DNA of 64,000 bases, taken from NCBI RefSeq assembly GCF_008364625.2, contig NZ_CP126604.1:2542001-2606000 (forward strand), written 5' to 3'. The DNA comes from Enterobacter dykesii (GTDB lineage Bacteria; Pseudomonadota; Gammaproteobacteria; Enterobacterales; Enterobacteriaceae). Below the pieces are notes generated by a model, which was not told where the DNA came from, ran no database searches, and saw only the letters and a list, made by a program, of their open reading frames with translations. Positions 1 to 9,962 of this stretch are shown here, piece after piece (within the stretch, counting starts at the first letter, position 1; each line of letters begins with the position of its first letter). The translations under genes and the position numbers were made by a program.

Positions 1-2517
1 GCCGAATCCGGTATGGGTATCGTAGAAGATAAAGTGATCAAAAACCACTTTGCTTCTGAGTATATCTACAACGCCTATAAAGATGAGAAAACCTGTGGCG
101 TGCTGTCTGAAGACGACACCTTCGGTACCATCACCATCGCTGAACCTATCGGCATCATCTGCGGTATTGTTCCGACCACTAACCCAACGTCTACTGCTAT
201 CTTCAAATCACTGATTAGCCTGAAGACCCGTAACGCAATCATCTTCTCTCCACACCCACGTGCTAAAGACGCGACCAACAAAGCTGCAGATATTGTCCTG
301 CAGGCGGCGATCGCTGCTGGCGCACCAAAAGATCTGATTGGCTGGATCGACCAACCTTCCGTTGAGCTCTCCAATGCGCTGATGCATCACCCGGACATTA
401 ACCTGATCCTGGCAACCGGTGGTCCAGGCATGGTTAAAGCCGCATACAGCTCCGGTAAACCTGCGATCGGTGTGGGCGCCGGTAACACCCCTGTTGTTAT
501 CGACGAAACCGCTGACATCAAACGTGCCGTTGCGTCTGTACTGATGTCTAAAACCTTCGATAACGGCGTGATCTGTGCATCTGAACAGTCTGTTGTTGTT
601 GTCGATTCCGTGTACGACGCTGTTCGTGAACGTTTCGCCAGCCACGGCGGCTACCTGCTGCAGGGCAAAGAGCTGAAAGCGGGTCAGGACATTATCCTGA
701 AAAATGGCGCATTGAACGCCGCTATCGTAGGTCAGCCGGCTTACAAAATTGCTGAGCTGGCAGGCTTTACCGTTCCGGCAACCACCAAAATCCTGATCGG
801 TGAAGTGAAAGTTGTCGACGAAAGCGAGCCGTTTGCACATGAAAAACTGTCCCCAACGCTTGCCATGTACCGTGCGAAAGATTTCGAAGACGCGGTAGAG
901 AAAGCCGAGAAACTGGTTGCCATGGGCGGTATCGGTCACACGTCTTGTCTGTACACCGACCAGGACAACCAGCCAGAACGCGTTGCTCACTTCGGTCAGA
1001 TGATGAAAACTGCACGTATCCTGATTAACACCCCTGCTTCTCAGGGTGGTATCGGTGACCTGTACAACTTCAAACTCGCACCTTCCCTGACTCTGGGTTG
1101 TGGTTCCTGGGGTGGTAACTCCATCTCTGAAAACGTTGGTCCAAAACACCTGATCAACAAGAAAACCGTTGCTAAGCGAGCTGAAAACATGTTGTGGCAC
1201 AAACTTCCGAAATCTATCTACTTCCGCCGTGGCTCACTGCCAATCGCGCTGGATGAAGTGATTACTGATGGCCACAAACGTGCGCTCATCGTGACTGACC
1301 GTTTCCTGTTTAACAACGGCTACGCTGACCAGATCACCTCTGTGCTGAAAGCGGCCGGCGTTGAAACTGAAGTGTTCTTTGAAGTTGAAGCTGACCCTAC
1401 CCTGAGCGTTGTGCGTAAAGGTGCTGAGCTGGCTAACTCCTTCAAACCAGATGTGATTATTGCACTGGGTGGTGGTTCCCCAATGGACGCCGCGAAAATC
1501 ATGTGGGTCATGTACGAGCACCCTGAAACCCACTTCGAAGAACTGGCGCTGCGCTTTATGGATATCCGTAAACGTATCTACAAGTTCCCGAAAATGGGCG
1601 TAAAAGCGAAAATGATCGCGGTAACAACCACTTCCGGTACCGGTTCAGAAGTTACGCCATTCGCGGTAGTAACGGACGATGCAACAGGTCAGAAATATCC
1701 ACTGGCTGACTATGCACTGACCCCAGACATGGCTATCGTTGATGCGAACCTGGTTATGGAGATGCCGAAGTCACTGTGTGCGTTCGGTGGTCTGGATGCG
1801 GTAACTCACGCCCTGGAAGCTTACGTTTCTGTGCTGGCATCTGAGTTCTCTGACGGTCAGGCTCTGCAGGCGTTGAAACTGCTGAAGGAAAACCTGCCAG
1901 CGTCCTACAACGAAGGGGCTAAAAACCCGGTAGCACGTGAACGCGTTCACAGCGCAGCAACCATCGCCGGTATCGCGTTTGCGAACGCCTTCCTGGGTGT
2001 TTGCCACTCTATGGCGCACAAACTGGGTTCTCAGTTCCACATTCCTCACGGTCTGGCGAACGCCCTGTTGATCAGCAACGTTATCCGTTATAACGCTAAC
2101 GACAACCCAACCAAGCAGACTGCTTTCAGCCAGTACGACCGTCCGCAAGCGCGTCGTCGTTATGCTGAAATCGCAGACCACCTTGGTCTGAGCGCACCGG
2201 GCGACCGTACTGCCGCGAAGATTGAGAAACTGCTGGCATGGCTGGAAAGCCTGAAAGCTGAGCTGGGTATTCCTAAATCTATCCGTGAAGCAGGCGTTCA
2301 GGAAGCTGACTTCCTCGCTCATGTCGATAAGCTGTCTGAAGATGCATTCGATGACCAGTGTACTGGTGCTAACCCGCGCTACCCACTGATCTCCGAGCTG
2401 AAGCAGATTCTGCTGGATACCTACTACGGTCGTGAATTCAAAGAAGGTGACGTTGCCGCTGTGAAAACAGAAGTTCCTGTCATCAAAGCTGACAAGAAAG
2501 CGAAGAAAAGCGCTTAA
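1..2517 (+). CDS. adhE: Bifunctional aldehyde-alcohol dehydrogenase AdhE, 5' end outside window
   Basis: AdhE reduces acetyl-CoA to acetaldehyde and then to ethanol with NADH during fermentation, as cytoplasmic spirosome filaments. The frame is open from the first base, so the gene starts before the window; 838 codons are present against about 891 in E. coli, so roughly 50 N-terminal residues are missing. The N-terminal half is the acetylating aldehyde dehydrogenase; its likely catalytic Cys is in GVICASEQ (Cys codon at 574). The C-terminal half is an iron-dependent alcohol dehydrogenase with [10 protein letters not shown] and a His-rich metal region ([17 protein letters not shown]). The lysine-rich C-terminus is usual for enterobacterial AdhE. 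A terminator follows at once, so it is the last gene of its transcript. Confidence 0.98.
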   Translation, partial: AESGMGIVEDKVIKNHFASEYIYNAYKDEKTCGVLSEDDTFGTITIAEPIGIICGIVPTTNPTSTAIFKSLISLKTRNAIIFSPHPRAKDATNKAADIVLQAAIAAGAPKDLIGWIDQPSVELSNALMHHPDINLILATGGPGMVKAAYSSGKPAIGVGAGNTPVVIDETADIKRAVASVLMSKTFDNGVICASEQSVVVVDSVYDAVRERFASHGGYLLQGKELKAGQDIILKNGALNAAIVGQPAYKIAELAGFTVPATTKILIGEVKVVDESEPFAHEKLSPTLAMYRAKDFEDAVEKAEKLVAMGGIGHTSCLYTDQDNQPERVAHFGQMMKTARILINTPASQGGIGDLYNFKLAPSLTLGCGSWGGNSISENVGPKHLINKKTVAKRAENMLWHKLPKSIYFRRGSLPIALDEVITDGHKRALIVTDRFLFNNGYADQITSVLKAAGVETEVFFEVEADPTLSVVRKGAELANSFKPDVIIALGGGSPMDAAKIMWVMYEHPETHFEELALRFMDIRKRIYKFPKMGVKAKMIAVTTTSGTGSEVTPFAVVTDDATGQKYPLADYALTPDMAIVDANLVMEMPKSLCAFGGLDAVTHALEAYVSVLASEFSDGQALQALKLLKENLPASYNEGAKNPVARERVHSAATIAGIAFANAFLGVCHSMAHKLGSQFHIPHGLANALLISNVIRYNANDNPTKQTAFSQYDRPQARRRYAEIADHLGLSAPGDRTAAKIEKLLAWLESLKAELGIPKSIREAGVQEADFLAHVDKLSEDAFDDQCTGANPRYPLISELKQILLDTYYGREFKEGDVAAVKTEVPVIKADKKAKKSA

Positions 2518-2533
2518 TTGACCGCAGCAGATG

Positions 2534-2562
2534 AAAAACCCGCCTTATGGCGGGTTTTTTTA
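2534..2562 (+). terminator. Intrinsic terminator of adhE
   Basis: AAACCCGCC and GGCGGGTTT form a perfect 9-bp stem around a TTAT loop, followed by further T residues. It starts about 17 bases after the adhE stop. It also lies downstream of tdk on the other strand, where the run of A gives it some bidirectional character. Confidence 0.9.
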
Positions 2563-2584
2563 TGCCTGAATAATGAGGCGGATG

Positions 2585-3199
2585 TTATTTTCTGTTGTCG
2601 TGCTGAATCGCCGTCAGCGAGCCTACAGCTAGCGCTTCTTTATAATGCTTACGACAGACCGAAACATAGCGTTCATTACCGCCTATCACCACCTGCTCAC
2701 CATCTGCATAAGGTTTCCCGGCCTGGTCGAGGCGAAGCACCATGCTGGCTTTGCGACCGCAGAAGCAGATTGTTTTCAATTCGACAAGCTTATCCGACCA
2801 GGCGAGCAAATACTGGCTACCGGCAAAGAGCTCACCGCGGAAATCAGTACGCAGGCCGTAACACAGCACGGGAATATCGAGCTCATCGACCACCTCTGAA
2901 AGGGCATGAACCTGTTCACGCGTCAGGAACTGGCACTCATCTACCAGAACACAGTGAATGGGCTTAACAGCGTGTTCTGTGCGAATGTCCTCAAACAGAT
3001 CGGTTTTCGGGTTAAACAGTCTGGCAGGCGACGAGAGCCCTATTCTGGAACTTACCTTCCCTGCGCCAAAGCGATCGTCAATTTCAGCCGTATAAACAAC
3101 GCTACGCATCCCCCGCTCCTGGTAATTGTACGAGGATTGCAGCAACGCGGTGGATTTCCCGGCATTCATAGCCGAATAGTAGAAATAAAGTTGTGCCAT
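2585..3199 (-). CDS. tdk: Thymidine kinase
   Basis: Salvage enzyme that phosphorylates thymidine to dTMP with ATP in the cytosol. The 204-residue product matches the E. coli length. It has the P-loop SAMNAGKST near the N-terminus, the DECQFL Walker-B-like segment, the CFCGRKA and CRKHY cysteines of the zinc-binding lasso domain, and the MVLR substrate region. An upstream in-frame start at 3244 would add 15 residues (MNHREYY...) that are not part of the family. MAQLYFYYS at 3199, preceded by a GGGG stretch on the minus strand, is the accepted start. It is convergent with adhE and shares the terminator region. Confidence 0.97.
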   Translation of the reverse strand: MAQLYFYYSAMNAGKSTALLQSSYNYQERGMRSVVYTAEIDDRFGAGKVSSRIGLSSPARLFNPKTDLFEDIRTEHAVKPIHCVLVDECQFLTREQVHALSEVVDELDIPVLCYGLRTDFRGELFAGSQYLLAWSDKLVELKTICFCGRKASMVLRLDQAGKPYADGEQVVIGGNERYVSVCRKHYKEALAVGSLTAIQHDNRK

Positions 3200-3675
3200 T
3201 GGCCGTAAAACCCCAATCAATGTGTAATATTCCCGATGATTCATTGTACCATAATTTGTCTGGTCATCAGCGATGTAGCACGCAAGGGAAGCGTTTCAGC
3301 GCGGAGTTCACAACCTTCTTTTTGTGAAAATAGCCCGTTAAAACATGAAGTAAACCCCTTCAATCCGGCCAATATGTTATATGTTCAGCCAAACATAACA
3401 CTGCTTTTTATAGTGGAATCCCCGTTCTTTAAAATTCACTATTTATTAACTATTTCAGTCTTAACATCACGGCGCGGAACTAATACAAAAGGCTGATATT
3501 TCTCCGCCGCAACTATAATTCCTGCGGTAAATGTCACAAAAAAAAGAGGCAATCGGCCGGGTTCAGCCGGGTTAGCTGATAACAAACGAGACTGTGGGGT
3601 GATGAAATTTAAGTTAGCGTAATTAATAATAGCGGCATTATTTAGTATTTTTTGAATTCCTTACATTCCTGGCTA
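3200..3675. other. Gene-free AT-rich region between tdk and hns
   Basis: About 480 bases without a convincing gene. The left edge must hold the tdk promoter and the right edge runs into the hns promoter. Short open frames exist (for example at 3236-3496) but have no recognisable product and no good ribosome binding site. The E. coli chromosome also has a gap of similar size here. I see no repeat or RNA structure in it that I can name. Confidence 0.6.
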
Positions 3676-3704
3676 TTGCACAACTGAATTTATGGCTCTA
3701 TTAT
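3676..3704 (+). promoter_or_regulatory. Sigma-70 promoter of hns
   Basis: A -35 element TTGCAC (3676-3681) and a -10 element TATTAT (3699-3704) are separated by exactly 17 bases. Transcription would start near 3711, giving a leader of about 38 bases, close to that of E. coli hns. The sequence from here to the start codon is nearly the same as I recall for E. coli. Confidence 0.75.
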
Positions 3705-3748
3705 TAGGTCAACAAACCACCCCCCATTATAAGTTTGAGATTACTACA

Positions 3749-4162
3749 ATGAGCGAAGCACTTAAAATTCTGAACAACATCCGTACTCTTCGTGCGCAGG
3801 CAAGAGAATGCACCCTCGAAACGCTTGAAGAAATGCTGGAAAAATTAGAAGTTGTAGTTAATGAACGTCGTGAAGAAGAAAGCGCAGCAGCTGCTGAAAT
3901 CGAAGAACGCACTCGTAAACTGCAGCAATATCGTGAAATGCTGATTGCTGATGGTATCGATCCAAATGAATTGCTGAACAGCATGGCTGCAGCTAAAACC
4001 GGTACTAAAGCCAAGCGTGCTGCACGTCCTGCTAAATATAGCTACGTTGACGAGAACGGCGAAACTAAAACCTGGACTGGCCAGGGCCGCACTCCTGCTG
4101 TTATCAAGAAAGCCATGGACGAACAAGGTAAACAGCTGGACGACTTCCTGATCAAGGATTAA
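3749..4162 (+). CDS. hns: Nucleoid-associated silencer H-NS
   Basis: H-NS binds and bridges AT-rich DNA and silences horizontally acquired genes. The 137-residue protein starts [10 protein letters not shown]. It has the N-terminal coiled-coil oligomerisation domain (about residues 1-65), the central helix with IDPNELL, a basic linker ([10 protein letters not shown]), and the C-terminal DNA-binding domain with the AT-hook-like motif [12 protein letters not shown]. An in-frame start 19 codons upstream lies in the promoter and is rejected. The AT-rich toxin units at 53-59 kb are obvious candidates for H-NS silencing, which is inference. Confidence 0.99.
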   Translation: MSEALKILNNIRTLRAQARECTLETLEEMLEKLEVVVNERREEESAAAAEIEERTRKLQQYREMLIADGIDPNELLNSMAAAKTGTKAKRAARPAKYSYVDENGETKTWTGQGRTPAVIKKAMDEQGKQLDDFLIKD

Positions 4163-4178
4163 TCCAGCAGTATTCAGA

Positions 4179-4208
4179 AAAATCCCGCGTAATGCGGGAT
4201 TTTTTTTA
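4179..4208 (+). terminator. Intrinsic terminator of hns
   Basis: AAATCCCGC and GCGGGATTT pair around a short GTAAT loop and are followed by a T8 run, about 20 bases after the hns stop codon. Confidence 0.9.
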
Positions 4209-4311
4209 ACCTAAATTTGGCGCAAACATCCCCTTACATTCTGTCATAAAGCATTATTTGGCAATTTTAATAACTGTACTTAGAGACAGGTTTCAGAAGT
4301 GTTTAGGGCAT

Positions 4312-4344
4312 AAAAAAACCGGTGGGCAGCGCCTCACCGGTTTC
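4312..4344 (-). terminator. Intrinsic terminator of galU
   Basis: On the minus strand AAACCGGTGAGGCGC pairs imperfectly with GCGCTGCCCACCGGTTT around a small loop, followed by a run of T. It ends about 20 bases after the galU stop. A separate hns terminator lies about 100 bases away, so the two convergent genes are insulated. Confidence 0.85.
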
Positions 4345-4363
4345 GGACATATGTAACCGTGGC

Positions 4364-5272
4364 TTATTTCTTAATACCTACGCTCTCTTTGAGCCAGGTT
4401 TTAAATTCTTCACCAAGAGTATTGTGGCGAATACCATATTCAACGAACGCCTGCATATAACCAAGCTTATTACCGCAGTCATGGCTCTTACCTTTCATAT
4501 GGTAAGCCTCAACGGTCTCTTTCTCGATCAGCATATCAATGGCATCCGTCAGCTGAATCTCATCACCCGCTCCTGGAGGCGTTTTAGCCAGCAGAGGCCA
4601 GATTTCAGCGCTCAGGACATAGCGACCTACAACGGCCAGGTTTGAAGGCGCTACGTCGGCTTTAGGCTTCTCTACCACGCCAACCATTGGCACGCTTTCG
4701 CCCGGCTCAAGGTTAACGCCTTTGCAGTCAACCACACCGTATGCCGTCACGTCTTCAACAGGCTCAACCATAATCTGGCTGCTACCGGTTTCGTCGAAAC
4801 GTTTGATCATCTCTGCCAGGTTATCCTGGGAAAGATCGGATTCGTATTCGTCCAGAATTACGTCAGGCAGAATTACCGCTACAGGCTCATCACCTACAAC
4901 AGGATGTGCACACATAACAGCGTGGCCCAGACCTTTAGCCAGGCCCTGACGAACCTGCATAATGGTAACGTGTGGCGGGCAAATAGACTGAACTTCTTCT
5001 AACAGCTGACGCTTAACACGTTTTTCCAGCATGGCTTCAAGTTCAAAGCTTGTATCGAAATGGTTTTCGATAGAGTTTTTAGATGAATGCGTAACCAGCA
5101 CAATTTCGGTGATGCCGGCTGCGATACATTCATTAACGACATACTGGATTAATGGCTTATCAACCAGAGGCAGCATCTCTTTAGGAATTGCCTTAGTTGC
5201 TGGTAACATCCTGGTCCCCAATCCCGCTACCGGGATGACGGCCTTTCTGACTTTCGAATTTAGGGCAGCCAT
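4364..5272 (-). CDS. galU: UTP-glucose-1-phosphate uridylyltransferase
   Basis: GalU makes UDP-glucose from UTP and glucose-1-phosphate for LPS core, trehalose, capsule and galactose metabolism. The 302-residue product carries the nucleotidyltransferase signature [19 protein letters not shown] near the N-terminus, the PLIQYVVNE segment, and [12 protein letters not shown] later in the fold, and ends GIKK as in E. coli. The start is supported by AGGAG eight bases upstream. It lies about 200 bases downstream of rssB on the same strand, as in E. coli, so partial read-through from rssB is possible. Confidence 0.98.
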   Translation of the reverse strand: MAALNSKVRKAVIPVAGLGTRMLPATKAIPKEMLPLVDKPLIQYVVNECIAAGITEIVLVTHSSKNSIENHFDTSFELEAMLEKRVKRQLLEEVQSICPPHVTIMQVRQGLAKGLGHAVMCAHPVVGDEPVAVILPDVILDEYESDLSQDNLAEMIKRFDETGSSQIMVEPVEDVTAYGVVDCKGVNLEPGESVPMVGVVEKPKADVAPSNLAVVGRYVLSAEIWPLLAKTPPGAGDEIQLTDAIDMLIEKETVEAYHMKGKSHDCGNKLGYMQAFVEYGIRHNTLGEEFKTWLKESVGIKK

Positions 5273-5472
5273 TCAAATTCTCCTGAGCTGTTCAAGTTTT
5301 GAACTTTTATGCAATAAATAACGCGTTGAGTATATCAGCCTCGCCCCGCAGTCCGGGTCTGAAAAGAACGCGTTGCCGATCAATTAGGACAAATACGCAT
5401 GAATCTGGGCAGCGATAGTAGCACTCCCCGTAAAACACAGGTAAAGCAATCTTAAAATTAAGATCCAATTGC

Positions 5473-6486
5473 TTATTCCGTGGACAACATTAAGCGTAGC
5501 CGTCCCCCGGCGCCCCAAATTTGGCACTGCCAGGAGGAACAGCGGTGGCTAATTTGATTAAGATAAGCCGTGCCCAATGTCCCAAGCGGCACACCGTTAC
5601 TCACCTCAATATGATGTTCACCGGTATTCAGTGAAGCGTTGAGACCTGCTGAGACGAGGATCAGATTTTTTAAACCGCTGTGGTAATAGCCGACCAGCAG
5701 CGGGAACTGTCCAGGTAAATTGGCCTGACGAAAAAGCTGGTTTACCTGTTTGAGTAAACTGCCTAACTCCGGCAGCCGTTGTCCCTGATGCGATAACTGT
5801 TCCTGCAACAAACCATTAAATAGCGCGCGAAGAAGCAACGCGGCTAATACGCCATTATCCCCCGCACGGGTGACATCCAGAGAATAAAACGCAAGGTCGG
5901 AATCAGATAATGGTGCGATATCCAGCACGAGTCCCGGCTGGTCAGCCGCCACTAGCTGGCGATAATTTACGCGGCAATGTGAAATAGTTTGCTGTACAGG
6001 CGGCTGAAGTTCTTGCAACAGTTTCGCCGCAGCTGGAGGATCACTCACCAGGGCATCCCAGTCCTGGAAAAGACGCTCCTCTTCCTCTACCCGGGAATTA
6101 AACATATTCGGATAAAGGCACGCTAAGACCGTTTCTCGCAGCCGGTTCAGATCCTTGACCGGTTTAAGCAGAATATCCTGTACGCCAAGACGCAATGCTT
6201 TGGCGATATCCGCCATATTCTCTGTGGCAGAGATCACCAGAATCGGCGTCTGGTTACCTTCGTTACGCAGATGTTCAACCAGCTTCAGTCCATTCATGCG
6301 CGGCATCGCAATGTCGCAAATCATCAAATCGGGCGTAATGCTGATCATTTTTTCCAGGGCGTCGATACCATCTTCAGCCAGTGAAGTGATGGCTCCCAGC
6401 GATGATAACCACGAATCCAGTAGCGATCGGAAAACGGGCTCGTCTTCAACAATCAAAATGTGTTTTCCGGCCAATGGCTGCGTCAT
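5473..6486 (-). CDS. rssB: Response-regulator adaptor RssB for RpoS degradation
   Basis: RssB (also Hnr, SprE) delivers the stationary-phase sigma factor RpoS to ClpXP. The 337-residue protein has an N-terminal receiver domain with the acidic pair ED (VEDEP), the phospho-acceptor Asp in MICDIAMP near residue 58, the switch Ser/Thr in VISAT and the Lys in LLKPV. The C-terminal half is a degenerate PP2C-like phosphatase domain, as in the family. The start is set by GGAGG just upstream of ATG. rssA lies 91 bases upstream on the same strand, the usual rssAB arrangement. Confidence 0.97.
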   Translation of the reverse strand: MTQPLAGKHILIVEDEPVFRSLLDSWLSSLGAITSLAEDGIDALEKMISITPDLMICDIAMPRMNGLKLVEHLRNEGNQTPILVISATENMADIAKALRLGVQDILLKPVKDLNRLRETVLACLYPNMFNSRVEEEERLFQDWDALVSDPPAAAKLLQELQPPVQQTISHCRVNYRQLVAADQPGLVLDIAPLSDSDLAFYSLDVTRAGDNGVLAALLLRALFNGLLQEQLSHQGQRLPELGSLLKQVNQLFRQANLPGQFPLLVGYYHSGLKNLILVSAGLNASLNTGEHHIEVSNGVPLGTLGTAYLNQISHRCSSWQCQIWGAGGRLRLMLSTE

Positions 6487-6577
6487 GGTTCCTCCCCTGG
6501 CTGACAGTAACTAAATAGTGGCATGCGATCGGCACTATCGCCTGTCAGATTTTGCTGAAGTAGTCAAAAAAAGGTGC

Positions 6578-7480
6578 TTAACGTGCGGTCTGCACAAAAG
6601 GCAACAATTCGTCCATTTTCTTTTCGACGGCTAACGAGCCCGCTGCGATGGCGGCCTCAGCCCTATGGAAATCAAGAGTAGAGATTTGCGGACAGTACGG
6701 CTGAATAAGAATATCCGGAGGGTCGCCTGCCATACGATTGCGCTTGAGGCGATTCTCCAGAACCTGGATTGACGTGGTCATGATTTCTATCGCCGTCGGC
6801 GCGGCAACCGAGCGTCGCGCAGCCATACGCCCGATTCTGCCGCGCAGGCGCTCATGCCAGGCCAGTTTCTCGCCCTCGGCATCTTCGCTCTGGAGATTGA
6901 CCGGCATGAGGTCCTGTTGCATCAGGTGGGCGTCGTGCTGCAGGTCGACGGCAATCACGATATCCGCCCCCATTGCACGAGTCAGAGAGATGGGAACCGG
7001 GTTCACGACGCCCCCGTCGACAAGCCAGTAACCGTTGTGTGGGACAGGTGCCATGAGCCCCGGCATGCTGCAGGAGGCGCGCACGGCAAGATGGATATCC
7101 CCTTCGGTTAACCACAGTTCGCGTCCCGTGCTGAGGTTCGTCGCGACGGCGCCGAAGGGCATCTGACAATCCGTGAAGTCTTCGAGAGGCATAACCTGAC
7201 GGAACTGGTTAAAGACGCGTTCGCCGCGCAACAGCCCGCCACGCTGCCACGAGAGGTCCATCAGACGCAGGACGTCCCAGTAGCTGAAGGAACGCACCCA
7301 TGTCTCAAGTTCAGGAAGCTTCCCGCACGCGTAAGCGGAGCCGACAAGCGATCCTATTGAACACCCTGCGACAATATCTACGCCAATGCCCATCTTGTTT
7401 AAGGCATTAATCACGCCGATGTGTGACCATCCCCGGGCTGCACCTGAGCCCAGCGCCAGTCCAATTTTTACCTTTCTCAT
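6578..7480 (-). CDS. rssA: Patatin-like phospholipase family protein RssA
   Basis: A 300-residue patatin-family protein. It shows the oxyanion-hole glycine motif GSGAARGW, the nucleophile elbow GCSIGS (G-x-S-x-G) and the Asp of DGG, which together form the Ser-Asp dyad of patatin lipid hydrolases. Its substrate is not established. I start it at MRKVKIGLALG (7480), the E. coli-like start; an in-frame start at 7522 adds 14 residues outside the family. It is first in an operon with rssB and divergent from ychJ. Confidence 0.95.
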   Translation of the reverse strand: MRKVKIGLALGSGAARGWSHIGVINALNKMGIGVDIVAGCSIGSLVGSAYACGKLPELETWVRSFSYWDVLRLMDLSWQRGGLLRGERVFNQFRQVMPLEDFTDCQMPFGAVATNLSTGRELWLTEGDIHLAVRASCSMPGLMAPVPHNGYWLVDGGVVNPVPISLTRAMGADIVIAVDLQHDAHLMQQDLMPVNLQSEDAEGEKLAWHERLRGRIGRMAARRSVAAPTAIEIMTTSIQVLENRLKRNRMAGDPPDILIQPYCPQISTLDFHRAEAAIAAGSLAVEKKMDELLPFVQTAR

Positions 7481-7594
7481 TAGCCCTGTTTTACTTCCCC
7501 TGGATTCCTGACATAGCGTCAACGCAACAGCTCAGTTAACATAGTGCTACCCGAAGCGTTTTACGCCTTTATTTTTTGTTCCAGGAAGAGAATC

Positions 7595-8053
7595 GTGTCT
7601 CAACTCTGCCCTTGTGGTAGCGCTCTGGAGTATAGCCTATGTTGCCAGCGATATCTGTCTGGCGATCAGGTTGCACCAGACCCGTCACACCTCATGCGTT
7701 CACGTTACACTGCTTTTGTGATCAAAGACGCAGACTACCTGATTAAAACCTGGCATCCCTCCTGCCACGCTGCCGAATTCAGACAGGACATCGAAGCCGG
7801 CTTCGCGAACACGCAGTGGCTCGGCCTTACCGTCTATGATTCCGCAACGGGCAGTCACGTTGATGAAGGTTACGTCAGTTTTGTCGCCCGTTTTAACGAG
7901 AATAATAAACCGGGGGCCATTATCGAGCGTTCCCGGTTCTTAAAGGAAAGCGGGCAGTGGTATTATATTGACGGAACACGCCCACAGTTTGGTCGTAACG
8001 ATCCCTGCCCGTGTGGTTCAGGTAAAAAATTTAAAAAGTGTTGCGGGCAGTAA
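7595..8053 (+). CDS. ychJ: SEC-C motif protein YchJ
   Basis: YchJ is a conserved protein of unknown function. It has 152 residues, a cysteine-rich SEC-C-like zinc motif at each end (LCPCGS...CC near the N-terminus and [15 protein letters not shown] at the C-terminus), and an NTF2-like middle (SRYTAF...LIKTWHPS). The start is GTG at 7595, five bases after AGGAAGAG. The longer ATG frame from 7544 would overlap the rssA promoter region and is not conserved. It lies 46 bases before purU, so co-transcription is possible. Confidence 0.95.
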   Translation: MSQLCPCGSALEYSLCCQRYLSGDQVAPDPSHLMRSRYTAFVIKDADYLIKTWHPSCHAAEFRQDIEAGFANTQWLGLTVYDSATGSHVDEGYVSFVARFNENNKPGAIIERSRFLKESGQWYYIDGTRPQFGRNDPCPCGSGKKFKKCCGQ

Positions 8054-8099
8054 TGCCTGACAACCCAGACTTCGCAAATACAAACAGGATTTCCCGGCG

Positions 8100-8942
8100 A
8101 TGCAATCATTACAACGTAAAGTTCTGCGCACCATCTGTCCCGATCAAAAAGGGCTGATCGCACGAATTACCAACATTTGCTACAAACATGAACTGAATAT
8201 CGTGCAGAACAACGAGTTCGTTGACCACCGTACCGGCCGCTTCTTTATGCGTACTGAACTCGAGGGTATTTTCAACGACACCACCCTGCTTGCCGATCTC
8301 GACAGCGCGCTTCCGGAAGGCTCCGTGCGCGAACTGACCCCAGCCGGTCGACGCCGCATCGTGATCCTGGTGACCAAAGAAGCACACTGTCTTGGCGACC
8401 TGCTGATGAAAGCAAACTACGGCGGTCTGGACGTGGAAATAGCTGCCGTTATTGGCAACCATGAGACGCTGCGCACGCTGGTCGAGCGTTTTGATATTCC
8501 GTTTGAGCTGGTCAGCCATGAAGGCCATACCCGCGAAGAGCACGACGATCTGATGGCCCGGGCCATTGAAGCGCATAACCCGGACTACGTGGTGCTGGCG
8601 AAATATATGCGCGTGTTAACGCCATCCTTCGTGGCGCGTTTCCCGAACAAGATCATCAACATTCACCACTCGTTCCTGCCGGCCTTTATTGGCGCGCGTC
8701 CCTACCACCAGGCCTACGAGCGCGGCGTGAAGATCATCGGTGCGACCGCACACTACGTGAATGACAACCTGGATGAAGGTCCAATCATCATGCAGGACGT
8801 GATTCACGTGGACCATACCTACACGGCCGAGGACATGATGCGTGCAGGGCGTGACGTTGAGAAGAACGTGCTGAGTCGTGCGCTGTATCAGGTGCTGGCG
8901 CAGCGTGTCTTTGTCTACGGCAACAGAACCATCATTCTTTAA
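8100..8942 (+). CDS. purU: Formyltetrahydrofolate deformylase
   Basis: PurU hydrolyses 10-formyl-THF to formate and THF; the formate feeds PurT in purine synthesis and the reaction balances one-carbon pools. The 280-residue product has an N-terminal ACT domain (about 5-85, ICPDQKGLIARI) and a C-terminal formyltransferase-type catalytic domain with HHSFLPAFIGARP and the downstream Asp in NDNLDEGPII. It is nearly collinear with the E. coli protein. The stop codon is 80 bases before the tRNA promoter. Confidence 0.98.
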   Translation: MQSLQRKVLRTICPDQKGLIARITNICYKHELNIVQNNEFVDHRTGRFFMRTELEGIFNDTTLLADLDSALPEGSVRELTPAGRRRIVILVTKEAHCLGDLLMKANYGGLDVEIAAVIGNHETLRTLVERFDIPFELVSHEGHTREEHDDLMARAIEAHNPDYVVLAKYMRVLTPSFVARFPNKIINIHHSFLPAFIGARPYHQAYERGVKIIGATAHYVNDNLDEGPIIMQDVIHVDHTYTAEDMMRAGRDVEKNVLSRALYQVLAQRVFVYGNRTIIL

Positions 8943-9023
8943 TCTTTCGGAAAATGAATTGATTAGCTTTGCACCTTTACGGATAAAAAGCAGGCAAACA
9001 GCTTCATTTACCTAAAGGAATGC

Positions 9024-9058
9024 TTTACAGGGGCGTCTCATTTGATATGATGCGCCCC
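9024..9058 (+). promoter_or_regulatory. Stringent-type promoter of the tRNA-Tyr operon
   Basis: TTTACA (9024-9029) and TATGAT (9046-9051) are 16 bases apart and followed by the GC-rich discriminator GCGCCCC. This matches the layout of E. coli tyrT, the textbook stringently controlled promoter: a GC-rich discriminator makes the open complex sensitive to ppGpp/DksA. The start should be near 9058, about 40 bases before the mature tRNA. Confidence 0.88.
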
Positions 9059-9098
9059 GCTTCCAGCAGGAAGCAGGCCAGTAAAAGCATTACCCCGT

Positions 9099-9183
<85 letters not shown>

Positions 9184-9218
9184 TCTCTCAGCACGACCTC
9201 AAAATTTGAATTACCCCT

Positions 9219-9303
<85 letters not shown>

Positions 9304-9411
9304 TCACTTTCAAACGACTCCAAACCTTACGTGCGCACCATGCATCATGCATTTCCGTAACGGGGAAGCCTTCGTAGGCGCGGCCGCCACCCGGCGACAG
9401 AAGCCAGAAGT

Positions 9412-9855
9412 TTACATCGGCGGCAAACGACGCTTCACCGGTGAACTTTTCACAATCGACGTATTGCACTGGGCATGCTCCGCCAGGCCGTCCAGCAGCA
9501 CATCCAGTTGCTCTATCGAGCGCACCACCAGCCTAATCACAAAGCAATCTTCCCCGGTGACTTTGTCGCTCTCAATACACTCCGGCATCGCCTGAATGTA
9601 TTTATCCACCTTATGCAACAGCCCCGGCAAAGGCCGCACGCGCACCAGCGCCTGCAGGGTATACCCCAGCGCTGCCAGATTCACCCGTGCGCCATACCCC
9701 TGAATCACGCCGCGCTCTTCCAGCCTCTTCAGGCGTTCTGCCGTGCTGGGGGACGTCAGACCGATGCGTCCGCTGAGCACCTTCAACGACATGCGCGCAT
9801 CCTCGACCAGACAGGCTAAAATTTGCCGATCGATATCATCGATAAGGTATTCCAT
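9412..9855 (-). CDS. Lrp/AsnC-family transcriptional regulator
   Basis: A 147-residue one-domain regulator with the Lrp layout: an N-terminal helix-turn-helix (DDIDRQILACLVEDARMS, then LSGRIGLTSPSTAERLKRLEERGVI) and a C-terminal RAM ligand-binding domain (about 65-140, with VRVRP and VTGEDCFVI). The family senses amino acids. The start is ATG at 9855, with AGGTG six bases upstream; the GTG at 9864 falls inside that ribosome site. It is divergent from a DMT transporter gene, so it probably controls that exporter in response to its substrate, which is inference. It is not Lrp or AsnC itself. Confidence 0.9.
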   Translation of the reverse strand: MEYLIDDIDRQILACLVEDARMSLKVLSGRIGLTSPSTAERLKRLEERGVIQGYGARVNLAALGYTLQALVRVRPLPGLLHKVDKYIQAMPECIESDKVTGEDCFVIRLVVRSIEQLDVLLDGLAEHAQCNTSIVKSSPVKRRLPPM

Positions 9856-9962
9856 TCTTTTCACCTAATTTTTAAAAGTGATTTCTTCCTTCAACCTTAT
9901 ATCAATCCTGTAAAACCCGACAGCGATTTTCGACAATAGGGTCATTAATCAGGAGGTGGATG

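Noticed and set aside
208..1200. Long minus-strand open frame opposite adhE (330 codons)
   Set aside because: Fully antisense to a conserved gene; the translation is low-complexity and unlike any protein. It is a by-product of codon bias in a highly expressed gene.
3692..3748. Extended N-terminus for H-NS
   Set aside because: The added codons overlap the -10 element and leader; the family starts at MSEALKIL.
9304..9411. Possible integration (att) scar after the tRNA-Tyr genes
   Set aside because: tRNA 3' ends are common integration sites, but there is no integrase and no partial tRNA repeat in this window; the second tRNA copy is a full gene.
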